Origin: Planctomycetota bacterium
GTDB taxonomy: Bacteria > Planctomycetota > UBA1135 > GCA-002686595
Reading direction: 5' to 3'
Assembly: GCA_020638835.1 (NCBI GenBank)
Contig: JACKHV010000007.1
Span: 94,715 to 158,714 of the forward strand
DNA: 64,000 bases
Part shown: one piece after another, positions 16,009 to 23,496 of the stretch
Layout: every line of letters begins with the position of its first letter
Position numbering within the stretch: position 1 is the first letter of the stretch
The notes under the pieces: model-generated
Seen by the model: only the letters and a program-made list of their open reading frames with translations
Told to the model about the DNA's origin: nothing
The model's database searches: none
Program-made: the position numbers and the translations under genes

Positions 16009-16157
16009 CGGATGAGTCTCGGGCGCGGATCACGGGCGGAATCGACTCCCAGGACGTTAGCAGATGCCGTCCTTCGGCGCCCGCTCCGAATCGCCTCCTA
16101 GCCCCCTCAGGGCCGGAAAACGACCGTTTTGGCAGGATTCGGCGCGGCACCGGGGCA

Positions 16158-16214
16158 GCGCGGCGTCCGCGGAACGCCGCGCGGGGCGGGAACCTCCCGG
16201 CTCCCGCCCCGCGC
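16158..16214 (-). promoter_or_regulatory. Two overlapping, mutually exclusive hairpins between hpf and ptsN
   Basis: A perfect 13-bp stem with a 10-nt loop lies at 16179-16191 / 16202-16214. A second, 9-bp stem (16158-16166 / 16174-16182) overlaps its left arm, so only one can form at a time. There is no T-run on either side. This may be a pause/attenuator that partly uncouples hpf from ptsN-ptsH. Confidence 0.45.
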
Positions 16215-16247
16215 TGCTCGGCGTCCCGGCCCGGAGGCCGGAGGACG

Positions 16248-16562
16248 CTAGGCCGTGCGCCGCTGTCGGCGGCGCTCCGTGCGGTGCTTGTCGTGCACGC
16301 GCTTGATCGAGATCGTCATCTTGGAGGTCGCGTCCTCGAGAGCCGCGTTGAACGTCCCGCCGCGGCCGTCGGCCACGAGTGTCGGTCCGTGCGCCACATT
16401 CGCCACCAGCTCGACGCGATGAACCTCGTTCAACCGCTCGAGCTTCGCGTGCATCGAGGTCAGTTGGTCGAAGAACTTCGCGAGCTGCTGCACCTTCAGT
16501 TCGACCGTCTCGCGCAGGCGCGAGGGGTAGTCGTGGTGGAGAATCGACACTTCGGTCTTCAT
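16248..16562 (-). CDS. hpf: Short ribosome hibernation-promoting factor
   Basis: This 104-residue protein is a short-form HPF/YfiA-family factor, which binds the 30S decoding region in stationary phase and shuts ribosomes down. The family features are the beta-strand opening MKTEVSILHHDYPSRLRE, the central helix with LERLNEVHRVELVANVAHG and the strand-helix part NAALEDATSKMTISIKRVHDKHR, ending in a basic tail. The long-form C-terminal dimerisation domain is absent. The ATG at 16562 has an excellent Shine-Dalgarno (GGAGGT, 4 nt away) and fixes the start; a longer upstream frame is spurious. The downstream order hpf-ptsN-ptsH and the rpoN gene further upstream match the classical rpoN cluster. 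Confidence 0.92.
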   Translation of the reverse strand: MKTEVSILHHDYPSRLRETVELKVQQLAKFFDQLTSMHAKLERLNEVHRVELVANVAHGPTLVADGRGGTFNAALEDATSKMTISIKRVHDKHRTERRRQRRTA

Positions 16563-16973
16563 GCTTACCTCCGTCAGAGTGCATTGCGTCATGGGAGCTC
16601 GGCGGACCGCGTCGCTTCCGTGCGGACAGAACGTCTCCACGGAAGTGCCATTCGGCGACGCGTTGCGGCGCGATCCGGCCAGCGCGCGGACCCCGGCTGC
16701 GCTGCGATCCGCGGCGGAGGAGACTCCGGCTGCGGAAGGAGCGTCGCTCGAGGCAACGCTGCGTGGGCCTTCCCCCATGACCTGAGGGGCGGTCCAGTTT
16801 CGGTACGTTCCGAACGTTCGGACCATCGGGATCGGATTCCAGAGTGAACCCCCGACGCGAACTGGTCAAGGGCTGTTCCCAGCCTCTTCGGCGCGGCGAA
16901 TGCCCGGACCTGACTCCCCCTTGGAGGAAATCGCAATCCAGCCGAGTCCCTCGCGGCCTCTTCGGGTCGAGGC
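16563..16973. other. Gene-free region between truA and hpf
   Basis: About 410 bp with no convincing gene. It must carry the hpf promoter: a consensus-like -35 (TTGACC, minus strand, near 16862-16867) is present but no good -10 follows at 17 nt. A hairpin in the hpf leader (8-bp stem, 16615-16622 / 16638-16645) and a perfect 14-bp palindrome at 16809-16822 are the other visible elements. Confidence 0.5.
16809..16822. promoter_or_regulatory. Perfect 14-bp palindrome, possible operator upstream of hpf
   Basis: TCCGAACGTTCGGA is a perfect inverted repeat about 250 bp upstream of the hpf start and about 40 bp downstream of a TTGACC element. It resembles half-sites joined without a spacer; Gram-positive LexA boxes have CGAAC and GTTCG separated by 4 nt, so it is not a standard LexA box. 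Operator function is a guess. Confidence 0.3.
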
Positions 16974-17771
16974 TCAGAGCTGGAAGAGCCCCGAGACGCC
17001 CTGCGGGCCGCGATCGGCGCCACGGAAGGGCCGCTCCGGATAGCGGACGCGCAGCAGGTAGAGGCCGTCGGGCGGCGCCGTCGCCCCGAGCTCCTCGCGA
17101 TCTCCGGACTCCAGCGCGCGGGCCACGCAGCCCGCGTCGAGCCGTCCGCGACCGACGTCGATCAGCGTCCCGGCGATGATGCGCACCATGTTGTAGAGGA
17201 AGCCGTTCGCCTCGACGACGACCGCGAAGCGCTCGCGGCGCTTCACCAGCTTCAGGTCGCGCACGGTGCGCACGGTGGTCTTGCGGTCCGAACCCGTCGA
17301 GCAGAACGCACGGAAGTCGTGCTCCCCCACGATCGCGCGCGCCGCGCGGTCCATGGCCGCGCCGTCGAGCGCGTGGTTCGTCCAGTGCGCGAAGCGCCGG
17401 CCGAAGGGCGGTCGGAAGCGCGTGGTCAGCGTCAGGTAGAGGTAGCGCTTGCCGATCGCGTCGAAGCGCGGATGGAAGTCGTCCGCACAGGTCTCGAGCC
17501 GCCGCACGACCACGCCGTCCGTGAGGTGCGCGTTGAGCGCGTGCCGCAGGCGGTCGTCGGCGAGCTTCGTGTCGACGTGGAAGCTCGCGACCTGCCGCAA
17601 CGCGTGCACGCCGGTGTCGGTGCGGCCCGAGCCGTGTACGGTGACGACTTCGCCGAGCAGCCCTTCGAGCGCCGTCTCGAGCGCTTCTTGCACGGACTCG
17701 AAGCCGTCCTGGCGTTGCCAGCCGTAGAAGCGGGAGCCGTCATAGGCGACCTCGATGCGGACGTTGCGCAT
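16974..17771 (-). CDS. truA: tRNA pseudouridine(38-40) synthase
   Basis: This 265-residue protein converts uridines 38-40 of tRNA anticodon arms to pseudouridine. The catalytic Asp52 sits in the signature GSGRTDTGVHALRQ. Other family elements are the start VRIEVAYDGSRFYGWQRQ and the C-terminal FLYNMVRIIAGTLIDVGRG. Length and motif spacing are normal. It lies between rpoN and hpf, interrupting the usual rpoN-hpf adjacency, and starts about 30 bp after the rpoN stop, so the two may be co-transcribed. Confidence 0.96.
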   Translation of the reverse strand: MRNVRIEVAYDGSRFYGWQRQDGFESVQEALETALEGLLGEVVTVHGSGRTDTGVHALRQVASFHVDTKLADDRLRHALNAHLTDGVVVRRLETCADDFHPRFDAIGKRYLYLTLTTRFRPPFGRRFAHWTNHALDGAAMDRAARAIVGEHDFRAFCSTGSDRKTTVRTVRDLKLVKRRERFAVVVEANGFLYNMVRIIAGTLIDVGRGRLDAGCVARALESGDREELGATAPPDGLYLLRVRYPERPFRGADRGPQGVSGLFQL

Positions 17772-17804
17772 GGCGCGAAGTCTACCGGCTCCGCACCCCG
17801 CCGT

Positions 17805-19124
17805 TCACGCGTGGTGTCGGCGGCGATAGCTGCTCGGGATGCCGAGTTCCTTGCGGTACTTCGCCACGGTGCGCCGCGCGATGCGGTGCCCCTGGCGCTC
17901 GAGTGCGCCGACGGCTTCGTCGTCGGAGAGGGGCGCGCTCTTGTCCTCGTTCTCGAAGAGGGCCCGCACGACTTCGCGCAGCTCGTCGCGCGCCGTGCCG
18001 TCGGCCTCACCGACACCCGCCTGGAAGAAGTCTCGCAGCGGCTCGATGCCCCACGGCGTCTGCACCGACTTGCCGGCCACGGCGCGGCTGACGGTCGAGA
18101 CGTGCAGGTTCAGGATCTCGGCCACGTCGCCCATCGCGAGCGGAGCCTTGTGCCCCGGACCTTCGTCGAGGAAAGCGCGCTGGCGCTCGAAGACGATGCG
18201 CGCGACGCGCAACAGCGTCGCCTTGCGCCCCTCGAGCGCGTCGACCAACCACCGAGCGCGCTCGACGCGCTCGCGCAGGCAGGCCTTCCACTCGGGGTCG
18301 CCACCCTTCTCGCGGCTCGCCGCCTCGACCTCGGGGTCGATCTCGACGCCGGGGAAGCCGGCGTGTTCGACGCGCACCTCGTAGCCGTCGCCGACGCGCT
18401 CGACGACGACCTCGGGACGCACGGCCTCGGTCCGTCGCTCGACGAGCGCCGCGCCGGGCTTCGGCTCGAGTCCGCGCAGTCCGTTCATCAGATCGCGCAG
18501 CTCGAGCAGCTCGACTCCCATCCCCTTCGCGACCTTGGGAAGGCGGTTCTTGACCAGGTCGTCGAGGAACTCCTCGATCAGGCGGCAGAGCAGCTCGTAC
18601 TCGTCGCTCTCGGGGTCGAGCTGCAGCAGCAACGCCTCGACCATGTCACGGCCGCCGACGCCGCGCGGTTCCAAGCGCTGCACGGCCGCGATCGCGCGTC
18701 CGAGCGCGCCGGGGTCGCGCGGCAGTCCGTCCGCCTCAGCGGCGTCGAGCAGCTCCTCGTCTGAGATCGACAGGTAGCCGTCGTCGTCGAGCGAGCGGAC
18801 GCAGAGACGCACCCATGCCTCTTGCTCCTCGTCGAGGTCGAGCATGGCGATCTCGCGCTCGAGCACCTCGGCGAGGCTGTGCTCGTCCGAGGCCTGGTTG
18901 CGCAGCATCTCGTCGTGCCGCTCCGTCGCGTCCCAGCCTCCCGCCGGTCCGCGCGCGGGGCGCACGAGCAAGGCTTCGTTCTCCTGCGCAGCCGCCGCGA
19001 GGTAGCTCTCCAGCTCGGCGCTCGGGACGGCGAGCAACTCGATCGACTGCATCATGCGCGGCTGGAGCAGCATCTGCTGCTCGGCGCGCTGCACCTGTCC
19101 GAAACCGAGGCCGGGTCGTGCCAT
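17805..19124 (-). CDS. rpoN: RNA polymerase sigma-54 factor
   Basis: This 439-residue protein is sigma-54. Region I is the Gln/Leu-rich N-terminus (QMLLQPRMMQSIELLAVPS) that contacts activators and melted DNA. An acidic region II and the core-binding region follow. The helix-turn-helix is near MGDVAEILNLHVSTVSRAV, and the C-terminal RpoN box, ARRTVAKYRKELGIPSS, recognises the -24 element. All key regions are present, and the protein is somewhat shorter than proteobacterial RpoN (about 480). Sigma-54 needs AAA+ activators to open promoters; none is encoded in this window. A 21-bp tandem repeat lies in the gap upstream of its start. Confidence 0.97.
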   Translation of the reverse strand: MARPGLGFGQVQRAEQQMLLQPRMMQSIELLAVPSAELESYLAAAAQENEALLVRPARGPAGGWDATERHDEMLRNQASDEHSLAEVLEREIAMLDLDEEQEAWVRLCVRSLDDDGYLSISDEELLDAAEADGLPRDPGALGRAIAAVQRLEPRGVGGRDMVEALLLQLDPESDEYELLCRLIEEFLDDLVKNRLPKVAKGMGVELLELRDLMNGLRGLEPKPGAALVERRTEAVRPEVVVERVGDGYEVRVEHAGFPGVEIDPEVEAASREKGGDPEWKACLRERVERARWLVDALEGRKATLLRVARIVFERQRAFLDEGPGHKAPLAMGDVAEILNLHVSTVSRAVAGKSVQTPWGIEPLRDFFQAGVGEADGTARDELREVVRALFENEDKSAPLSDDEAVGALERQGHRIARRTVAKYRKELGIPSSYRRRHHA

Positions 19125-19194
19125 GCCCGCCGTATCGTCCCGCCGGTCCCCGCAGCTCGAGGCCGAAGCGCGCTTGGCCCGCGCTTTGCTCGCC

Positions 19195-19236
19195 GGCGGG
19201 GCCGGGAGTGGGAAGGGCGGGGCCGGGAGTGCGAAG
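19195..19236. repeat. Tandem repeat, two 21-bp units
   Basis: Two copies of GGCGGGGCCGGGAGTGGGAAG (one mismatch) lie head to tail between recR and rpoN, with the first bases of a third copy after them. It is too short to call a known element; it could be slippage of a GC-rich leader. Confidence 0.8.
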
Positions 19237-19254
19237 GGCGGAGCCCGGGGCGCC

Positions 19255-19875
19255 TCAGGAGCGCCCGCGCGGCGGCCCCAGCGGCCGTCGCGCCTCGAGG
19301 GCGTCCTCGAGGATGCCGCGGTGCAGGTACTCGAGCGAGGATCCCGCCGGGACGCCGCGCGCGAGCCGCGTGATCAGCGGCGCGGGGTGGATCGCGGACT
19401 CGACCGCCTCCGCGACGAGCAGCCCCGTCGCCTCGCCCTCCGCGTCGGGGTCGGTGGCGAGGATCAGCTCGCGCACGCCGCCCTGCGCGAGCCGGTCGAC
19501 GAGCGCGCGGATCGAGAGGTGTTCGGGCTCGGTGCCCTCCGCCGCGTTCCAGGCGCCCATCAAGACGTGGTAGCGACCCTTGAAGGCGCCCGAGCGCTCC
19601 ATCGCCTCGACGTGCCGCGGTTCCTCGACCACGGCGATCAGTCCGGCGTCGCGCTCGGGATCGGCGCAGATGCGGCAGGGGTCCTTCACCGCGACGTTCG
19701 CGCAGACGGAGCAACGCACGGTCTGCTTGTAGGCGCGCTCGATCGCCTGGGCGAGACCGCGCGCCTCACGGTCGCGCAGCGCGTGGAAGGCGAGGCGTTC
19801 GGCGCTGCGCCGACCGATGCCGGGGTAGCGCTCGAAGGCGGCGATCAGCGCCTCCAGGGGCTCGGGGTATGCCAC
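19255..19875 (-). CDS. recR: Recombination mediator RecR
   Basis: This 206-residue protein is RecR, which with RecO loads RecA on gaps. It has the N-terminal helix-hairpin-helix region (FERYPGIGRRSAERLAFH), a zinc finger with CSVC and CRIC pairs (about residues 60-76), a Toprim domain (LIAVVEEPRHVEAMERSG and ATDPDAEGEATG) and a Walker B-like C-terminal part (PLITRLARGVPAGSSLEYL). The motifs and length fit the family closely. It follows dnaX and ybaB in the conserved dnaX-ybaB-recR order, 18 bp after the ybaB stop. Confidence 0.97.
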   Translation of the reverse strand: MAYPEPLEALIAAFERYPGIGRRSAERLAFHALRDREARGLAQAIERAYKQTVRCSVCANVAVKDPCRICADPERDAGLIAVVEEPRHVEAMERSGAFKGRYHVLMGAWNAAEGTEPEHLSIRALVDRLAQGGVRELILATDPDAEGEATGLLVAEAVESAIHPAPLITRLARGVPAGSSLEYLHRGILEDALEARRPLGPPRGRS

Positions 19876-19893
19876 GCGGAGAGTCGCCCCGGA

Positions 19894-20211
19894 TCAGAAG
19901 AGCCCCGGCAGGTTCAAGCCGCCGGTGACCTTGGAGAGACGTTCCTCACGCAGGCGCGTCGCGCGGCCGATGCCGTCGCGCAGCGCCGCGAGCATCAGGT
20001 CTTCGAGCATCGAGCGGTCCGAGAGGTCGGCGTCGGGCGCGATCGTCACGCGCAGCACCATGCCGTCGCCGTCGAGCTCGACCGACACCGCGCCCCCACC
20101 GGCGGTTCCGTTGACGCGCGCCGCGCTGACTTCCGCGCGCGCCTTGTCCATCTCACGCTGCATCTCCTGCGCTTGCCGCAGCAGGTTGCCCATGTCGCCG
20201 AGTCCGCTCAT
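19894..20211 (-). CDS. ybaB: YbaB/EbfC family nucleoid-associated protein
   Basis: This 105-residue protein is of the YbaB/EbfC DNA-binding family, dimeric proteins that coat DNA and influence expression. The opening MSGLGDMGNLLRQAQEMQREMDKARAEV is the conserved N-terminal helix, followed by the beta-sheet core (GGGAVSVELDGDGMVLRVTIAPDA). It lies between dnaX and recR, as in most bacteria, and is likely co-transcribed with both. Confidence 0.95.
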   Translation of the reverse strand: MSGLGDMGNLLRQAQEMQREMDKARAEVSAARVNGTAGGGAVSVELDGDGMVLRVTIAPDADLSDRSMLEDLMLAALRDGIGRATRLREERLSKVTGGLNLPGLF

Positions 20212-20244
20212 CGTTCGTTCCTTTGGCCGGTCCCGGAGGACGGG

Positions 20245-21864
20245 TCAGTCTTCCAGCCTTCCGCCGAAGGTCTGCTTGATCGTGTTCGTGAAGGGATCTT
20301 CCGCTCCGCCGTCGCGCGTCTGTTCCGCGGTCTCGATGCGCACCTCTACCGTGCCGCCGAGCAGCGCGGAGAAGATGCGCTCGCACTTCAGCTGGTTGCG
20401 CCGTTCCATCACGATCGGACGGTCGACCTCGCGCAGCCGCGCGATGCGGATCACGACACGCTCGGGCGTGAAGTCGACGAGTTCGCCGGAGCGCTCGAGC
20501 ACTTCGCCCAGCGTGGGCGCTTGTTGCGCGAGCTCGGCGAGGAAGGCGGACCAGGCCTCACCGGCGCTGGTGCGCGCGGCGCGGTTCGTCGCGATGACGC
20601 GCTCGGGTCGCGCGGGGGCCGACTCGCGGGTCGGCGCGGGGTTCGCGGCAGGATACGCCGCGGGACGCTCGGTGGAGGCTGACGGAGCGGCGGAGCGCGG
20701 CACGGGCGGCAGGACGGTCCCCGGCGCGAGGCGGCCCTCGAGCGCGGTGAGCCGTTCGACGAGCTCGGCGAGCGGAAGGCGCAGGTCGGGGCGCGAGAGG
20801 TTCAGCAGGGTGAGTTCGAGCACGAGGCGCGCTTCACCGCGCAGCGTTGCCATGCGCTCGCGCGCGATGAGCAGTTCTTCGAGCATCAGCTCGAGGCGGT
20901 CCGGTCCGAGTTCCGCGCCGAGCGCGCCGAGTTCCTGCCGCGCGGGCTTCGAGGCTTCGACGAAGGGAGCGTCCTGCCCGCAGTGCGCGAGCACGAGCGC
21001 GATGCGCAGGTGCTGCAGCAAGCCGGCGCAGATCTCCTCCGCCGCGGACTCGCCGGGCGGGATCTGGCGCAGCAACTCCGCGCGGTCGCCGGCGAGCAGC
21101 GTGCGCACGAGCCGGTCAAGTTGTTTGTGGTCGGCGCCGGTCGAGAGCTTCTCGAGGTCGTCGAGCGCGGGCGCGTCCCCCACGAGCGCCAGCAGCTGGT
21201 CGGCGAGCGTCAACGCGTCGCGCATGCCGCCGCGCGCACGGGCCGCCAAGCCGGCGGAGACGCCCGCTTCCGCTTGGATGCCCTCGGATCCGAAGATCTG
21301 GTCCAGGCGCTGCGCGATGTGTTCCTCGCTGAGCGCGGAGAGCTTGAGCACCTGGCAGCGCGAGAGCACGGTCTCGATCACCTTGTGCGGCTCCGTCGTC
21401 GCGAAGATGAACTTCACGTGCTCCGGCGGCTCCTCCAGAGTCTTGAGCAGCGCGTTGAACGCCGGCTTCGAGAGCTGGTGCACCTCGTCGATGATGTAGA
21501 CCTTCGCGCGGCCCTGCATCGGACGATAGCTGGCTTCCTCGCGCAGCTCGCGCACGCTGTCGACACCCGTGTTCGAGGCCGCGTCGATCTCGATCACGTC
21601 GGGGAACGACCCGCGCGCGATCGAGCGGCAGGCTTCGCACTCGCCACAGGGGTCCGGGGTCGGGCCCTGCGCGCAGTTCAGCGCCTTGGCGAAGATGCGC
21701 GCCGTGGTCGTCTTGCCGGTGCCGCGCGGCCCGCAGAGCAAGTAGGCGTGCGCGACGCGATCGGCCTGGATCGCGTGGCGGAGCGTGTCCGTCACGACTT
21801 GCTGCCCGGTGAGATCCGCGAAGGTCTCGGGGCGGTATTTGCGTGCGAGGACTTCGTAGGCCAT
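20245..21864 (-). CDS. dnaX: DNA polymerase III subunit gamma/tau
   Basis: This 539-residue protein is the clamp-loader ATPase DnaX. It starts MAYEVLARKYRPETFADLTGQ. The AAA+ Walker A is GPRGTGKTT (near residue 45), the zinc-binding cysteines lie in NCAQGPTPDPCGECEACRS, and Walker B is IIDEVHQL. The C-terminal third, Pro/Ala-rich and then alpha/beta, corresponds to tau-like domains that bind DnaB and the polymerase. I chose ATG 21864 because the family starts there. No Shine-Dalgarno is visible: a hairpin repeat (copy A, 21877-21964) ends only 12 bp upstream of the start, so it forms the end of the leader. No obvious frameshift site for a separate gamma product was seen. Confidence 0.96.
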   Translation of the reverse strand: MAYEVLARKYRPETFADLTGQQVVTDTLRHAIQADRVAHAYLLCGPRGTGKTTTARIFAKALNCAQGPTPDPCGECEACRSIARGSFPDVIEIDAASNTGVDSVRELREEASYRPMQGRAKVYIIDEVHQLSKPAFNALLKTLEEPPEHVKFIFATTEPHKVIETVLSRCQVLKLSALSEEHIAQRLDQIFGSEGIQAEAGVSAGLAARARGGMRDALTLADQLLALVGDAPALDDLEKLSTGADHKQLDRLVRTLLAGDRAELLRQIPPGESAAEEICAGLLQHLRIALVLAHCGQDAPFVEASKPARQELGALGAELGPDRLELMLEELLIARERMATLRGEARLVLELTLLNLSRPDLRLPLAELVERLTALEGRLAPGTVLPPVPRSAAPSASTERPAAYPAANPAPTRESAPARPERVIATNRAARTSAGEAWSAFLAELAQQAPTLGEVLERSGELVDFTPERVVIRIARLREVDRPIVMERRNQLKCERIFSALLGGTVEVRIETAEQTRDGGAEDPFTNTIKQTFGGRLED

Positions 21865-21876
21865 GGGGGGAGTGTA

Positions 21877-21964
21877 GGTGCCTGGCTCCTTCTTGCCCAG
21901 TTCGCGCAACGGGCCTCACGACCCCCGCGCGTTCCGCGAACTGGGCGAGAAGGTGCCTGGCACC
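21877..21964. repeat. 88-bp hairpin repeat, copy A (dnaX leader)
   Basis: This is an inverted-repeat element with ends GGTGCCTGGCTCC and GGTGCCTGGCACC, a stem GCCCAGTTCGCG / CGCGAACTGGGC and a loop ending CCCGCGCGTTCCGCGAA. It has the same length as copy B (22190-22277) and aligns with the split copy C around the IS66 insertion. The stem sequence differs between copies but pairs in each. The side ending GGTGCCTGGCACC is followed by GTA in all three. It ends 12 bp before the dnaX start codon. The form (two inverted short palindromic ends around a spacer) resembles REPINs moved by RAYT transposases; no such transposase is in the window. Confidence 0.88.
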
Positions 21965-22189
21965 GTATCGGTTCCAAGCCCCCGTCGCGCACTCACGCCG
22001 CGGCCGCAAGCCCCCGGCGCTGACACCCCCTCACGCTAGGCGAGACACTCGCGGCGCGGTGCGAGCGCCAGAGTGATCGCACCGCTGGCGCGGTGTTCGG
22101 TGGACGTCGCGGAGTGTGCGAGCCTCCGCGCATCGAACGACTCCTCCACAGCCAGAGCAAGTCAGCCCCGGAGCGCTCCCCGCCCGTAC

Positions 22190-22277
22190 GGTGCCAGGCA
22201 CCTTGCCGCCCACTTCGCGGGACGCGCGGGAGTCGTGAGACTCGAGGGGCGAAGTGGGCAGCAAGGTGCCAGGCACC
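22190..22277. repeat. 88-bp hairpin repeat, copy B (behind ffs)
   Basis: Second copy of the repeat, in the opposite orientation to copy A (its reverse complement carries CCCGCGCGTCCCGCGAA). Its ends are GGTGCCAGGCACC on both sides and its stem is GCCCACTTCG / CGAAGTGGGC, different from copy A but fully paired. It lies 12 bp after the 3' end of the SRP RNA gene and could act as its terminator or 3' processing structure. The remaining sequence between copies A and B (21965-22189) shows no gene. Confidence 0.88.
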
Positions 22278-22289
22278 GCCGAACGCGCC

Positions 22290-22391
22290 GGTGGGCCCGG
22301 GCACCTCGCGCATGGGACGAAATCCTTAGGGCTGCTCCGTTCCCGGCCTGACCCGGTTCGAACCCGCCCATCGCATGGGACCGGACCCACC
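22290..22391 (-). ncRNA. ffs: Signal recognition particle RNA (4.5S type)
   Basis: The minus strand carries the SRP RNA tetraloop-region signature GGGTCAGGCCGGGAACGGAG followed by CAGCCCTAAG, matching the bacterial consensus GGTCAGGTCCGGAAGGAAGCAGCC. The two ends pair (GGTGGGTCCGG with CCGGGCCCACC), giving a hairpin of about 102 nt, the small SRP RNA class without an Alu domain. It binds Ffh to direct membrane proteins to SecYEG. The gene lies between tRNA-Ser(GGA) and dnaX, echoing the tadA-scr-dnaX-recR order of Bacillus. Exact ends are estimated from the terminal stem. No own promoter is clear; it may be cut from a tRNA-ffs transcript. Confidence 0.92.
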
Positions 22392-22435
22392 GTCGCGCTC
22401 GGACGGTCGGTCAATCGAGTTGTCGCGCGTGAAGG

Positions 22436-22525
22436 TGGCGGAGAGGGAGGGATTTGAACCCTCGATGCCGTTGCCGACATACACGCTTTCCAAGCGTGCT
22501 CCTTCAGCCACTCGGACACCTCTCC
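22436..22525 (-). tRNA. tRNA-Ser (GGA)
   Basis: Class II tRNA with a long variable arm. The acceptor GGAGAGG pairs with CCTCTCC, the anticodon stem-loop CACGC-TTGGAAA-GCGTG gives anticodon GGA (serine UCC/UCU), the T arm is GAGGGTTCAAATCCCTC, and the 3' CCA is encoded at 22436-22438. It lies 44 bp upstream of the SRP RNA on the same strand. Confidence 0.97.
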
Positions 22526-22611
22526 AACCGTGTTTCCAGCCGTTCTCGCAGGCGAAGAGAGGTTCCCGCGGCGCCTCGAGGTCGCGCGGACGCGGTGCGC
22601 TCGAGGAGGGA

Positions 22612-22701
22612 TGGCGGAGAGGGAGGGATTTGAACCCTCGGTGCAGTTGCCCACACGCTGGTTTTCGAAACCAGTCCCTTCAGCCGCTCAGGCACCTCTC
22701 C
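22612..22701 (-). tRNA. tRNA-Ser (CGA)
   Basis: Second class II serine tRNA, with the same acceptor and T arm as its neighbour. The anticodon arm CTGGT-TTCGAAA-ACCAG gives anticodon CGA (serine UCG), and CCA is encoded. It is probably co-transcribed with tRNA-Ser(GGA) and ffs; no separate promoter was seen in the 86 bp between the two tRNAs. A small GAAA-capped hairpin (22708-22721) lies upstream of it. Confidence 0.97.
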
Positions 22702-22767
22702 GTTCGTCCGCCTTTCGGCGGCCGCGTGCGTCGGCTTGAGGCTCGGATCGCCACGACTCGCAGGTTC

Positions 22768-23322
22768 TCACGAACCGGTCGAATCGTTGCGGCCCTCGGC
22801 CGACGCTCGTCTCTTGCTTTGAAAGAACTCGACCAGCAGCGCGCGCGCTTCCTCGGCGCGCACGCCCTCGCTGATCGCGACTTGATGGTTCAGGCGATCG
22901 TCCGACAGCACCTGGCCCAGAGAGGCGCAGGCTCCGAACTTCGGGTCGCGCACGCCCCAGACGACGCGCGCCACGCGTGCGTGCAGCAGGGCGCCGGCGC
23001 ACATGAAGCACGGCTCGACCGTCGTGTAGACGGTGGCTCCCACGATGCGCTGCGCGCCGACGTGCCGCGCGGCCTCGCGGATCGCGTGCATTTCGGCGTG
23101 CCCCGTGGGATCGGCAGCGGAGCGCGTGCAGTTCCAGCCGCGCCCGATGCACTCGCCGTCGAGCACGATCACGGCGCCGATGGGCACTTCGTCCGCGGCG
23201 CCGGCCTTCCGGGCGGCGGCCAGGGCTTCCCCCATCCAGTGCAGGTCGGCTGCAGCGTCGGGAGCTCGCGCGGCGCGGCCCGCGGGCGCGGAGCGTTCGG
23301 CAGGGTCGATCGGTTGAGTCAC
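22768..23322 (-). CDS. tadA: tRNA-specific adenosine deaminase
   Basis: This 184-residue zinc deaminase converts A34 to inosine in tRNA-Arg(ACG). The catalytic HAE motif is at residues 75-77 (PTGHAEMHAI) and the second zinc motif PCFMC at 104-108; VPIGAVIV precedes them as in the family. The first 25 or so residues are an Ala-rich extension before the conserved start at DLHWMGEALAAARKAG, and they may be unstructured. The gene sits between two tRNA-Ser genes and the gene for its own substrate, tRNA-Arg(ACG), all on the same strand. Confidence 0.95.
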   Translation of the reverse strand: MTQPIDPAERSAPAGRAARAPDAAADLHWMGEALAAARKAGAADEVPIGAVIVLDGECIGRGWNCTRSAADPTGHAEMHAIREAARHVGAQRIVGATVYTTVEPCFMCAGALLHARVARVVWGVRDPKFGACASLGQVLSDDRLNHQVAISEGVRAEEARALLVEFFQSKRRASAEGRNDSTGS

Positions 23323-23496
23323 AGAGCAGTGGGGCTTGCGCTGCCCCGATCGACGCGGGGCCGGTCGTCGCTCGCGTCGAGCGCTGCTCGCGGCGGAGCA
23401 GCGGGCCTCGCGAGGCTCCCGTGCGACCGATCCTCGCGCAGTCCCGGGCGGGGCGAAGGAAGCTCTCCGGTGCGCGAACGCCGCCGGAGAGTGAAG

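Noticed and set aside
16809..16822. LexA box upstream of hpf
   Set aside because: The half-sites CGAAC and GTTCG are fused without the 4-nt spacer of the standard box, so it is reported only as an unassigned palindrome.
19195..19241. CRISPR-like repeats
   Set aside because: Only two direct tandem units with no spacers and no cas genes; nothing else in the window resembles a CRISPR array.
22031..22654. Open frames through the tRNA-Ser, ffs and repeat region
   Set aside because: They cross clear structured RNA genes on the same strand and contain no protein motif.
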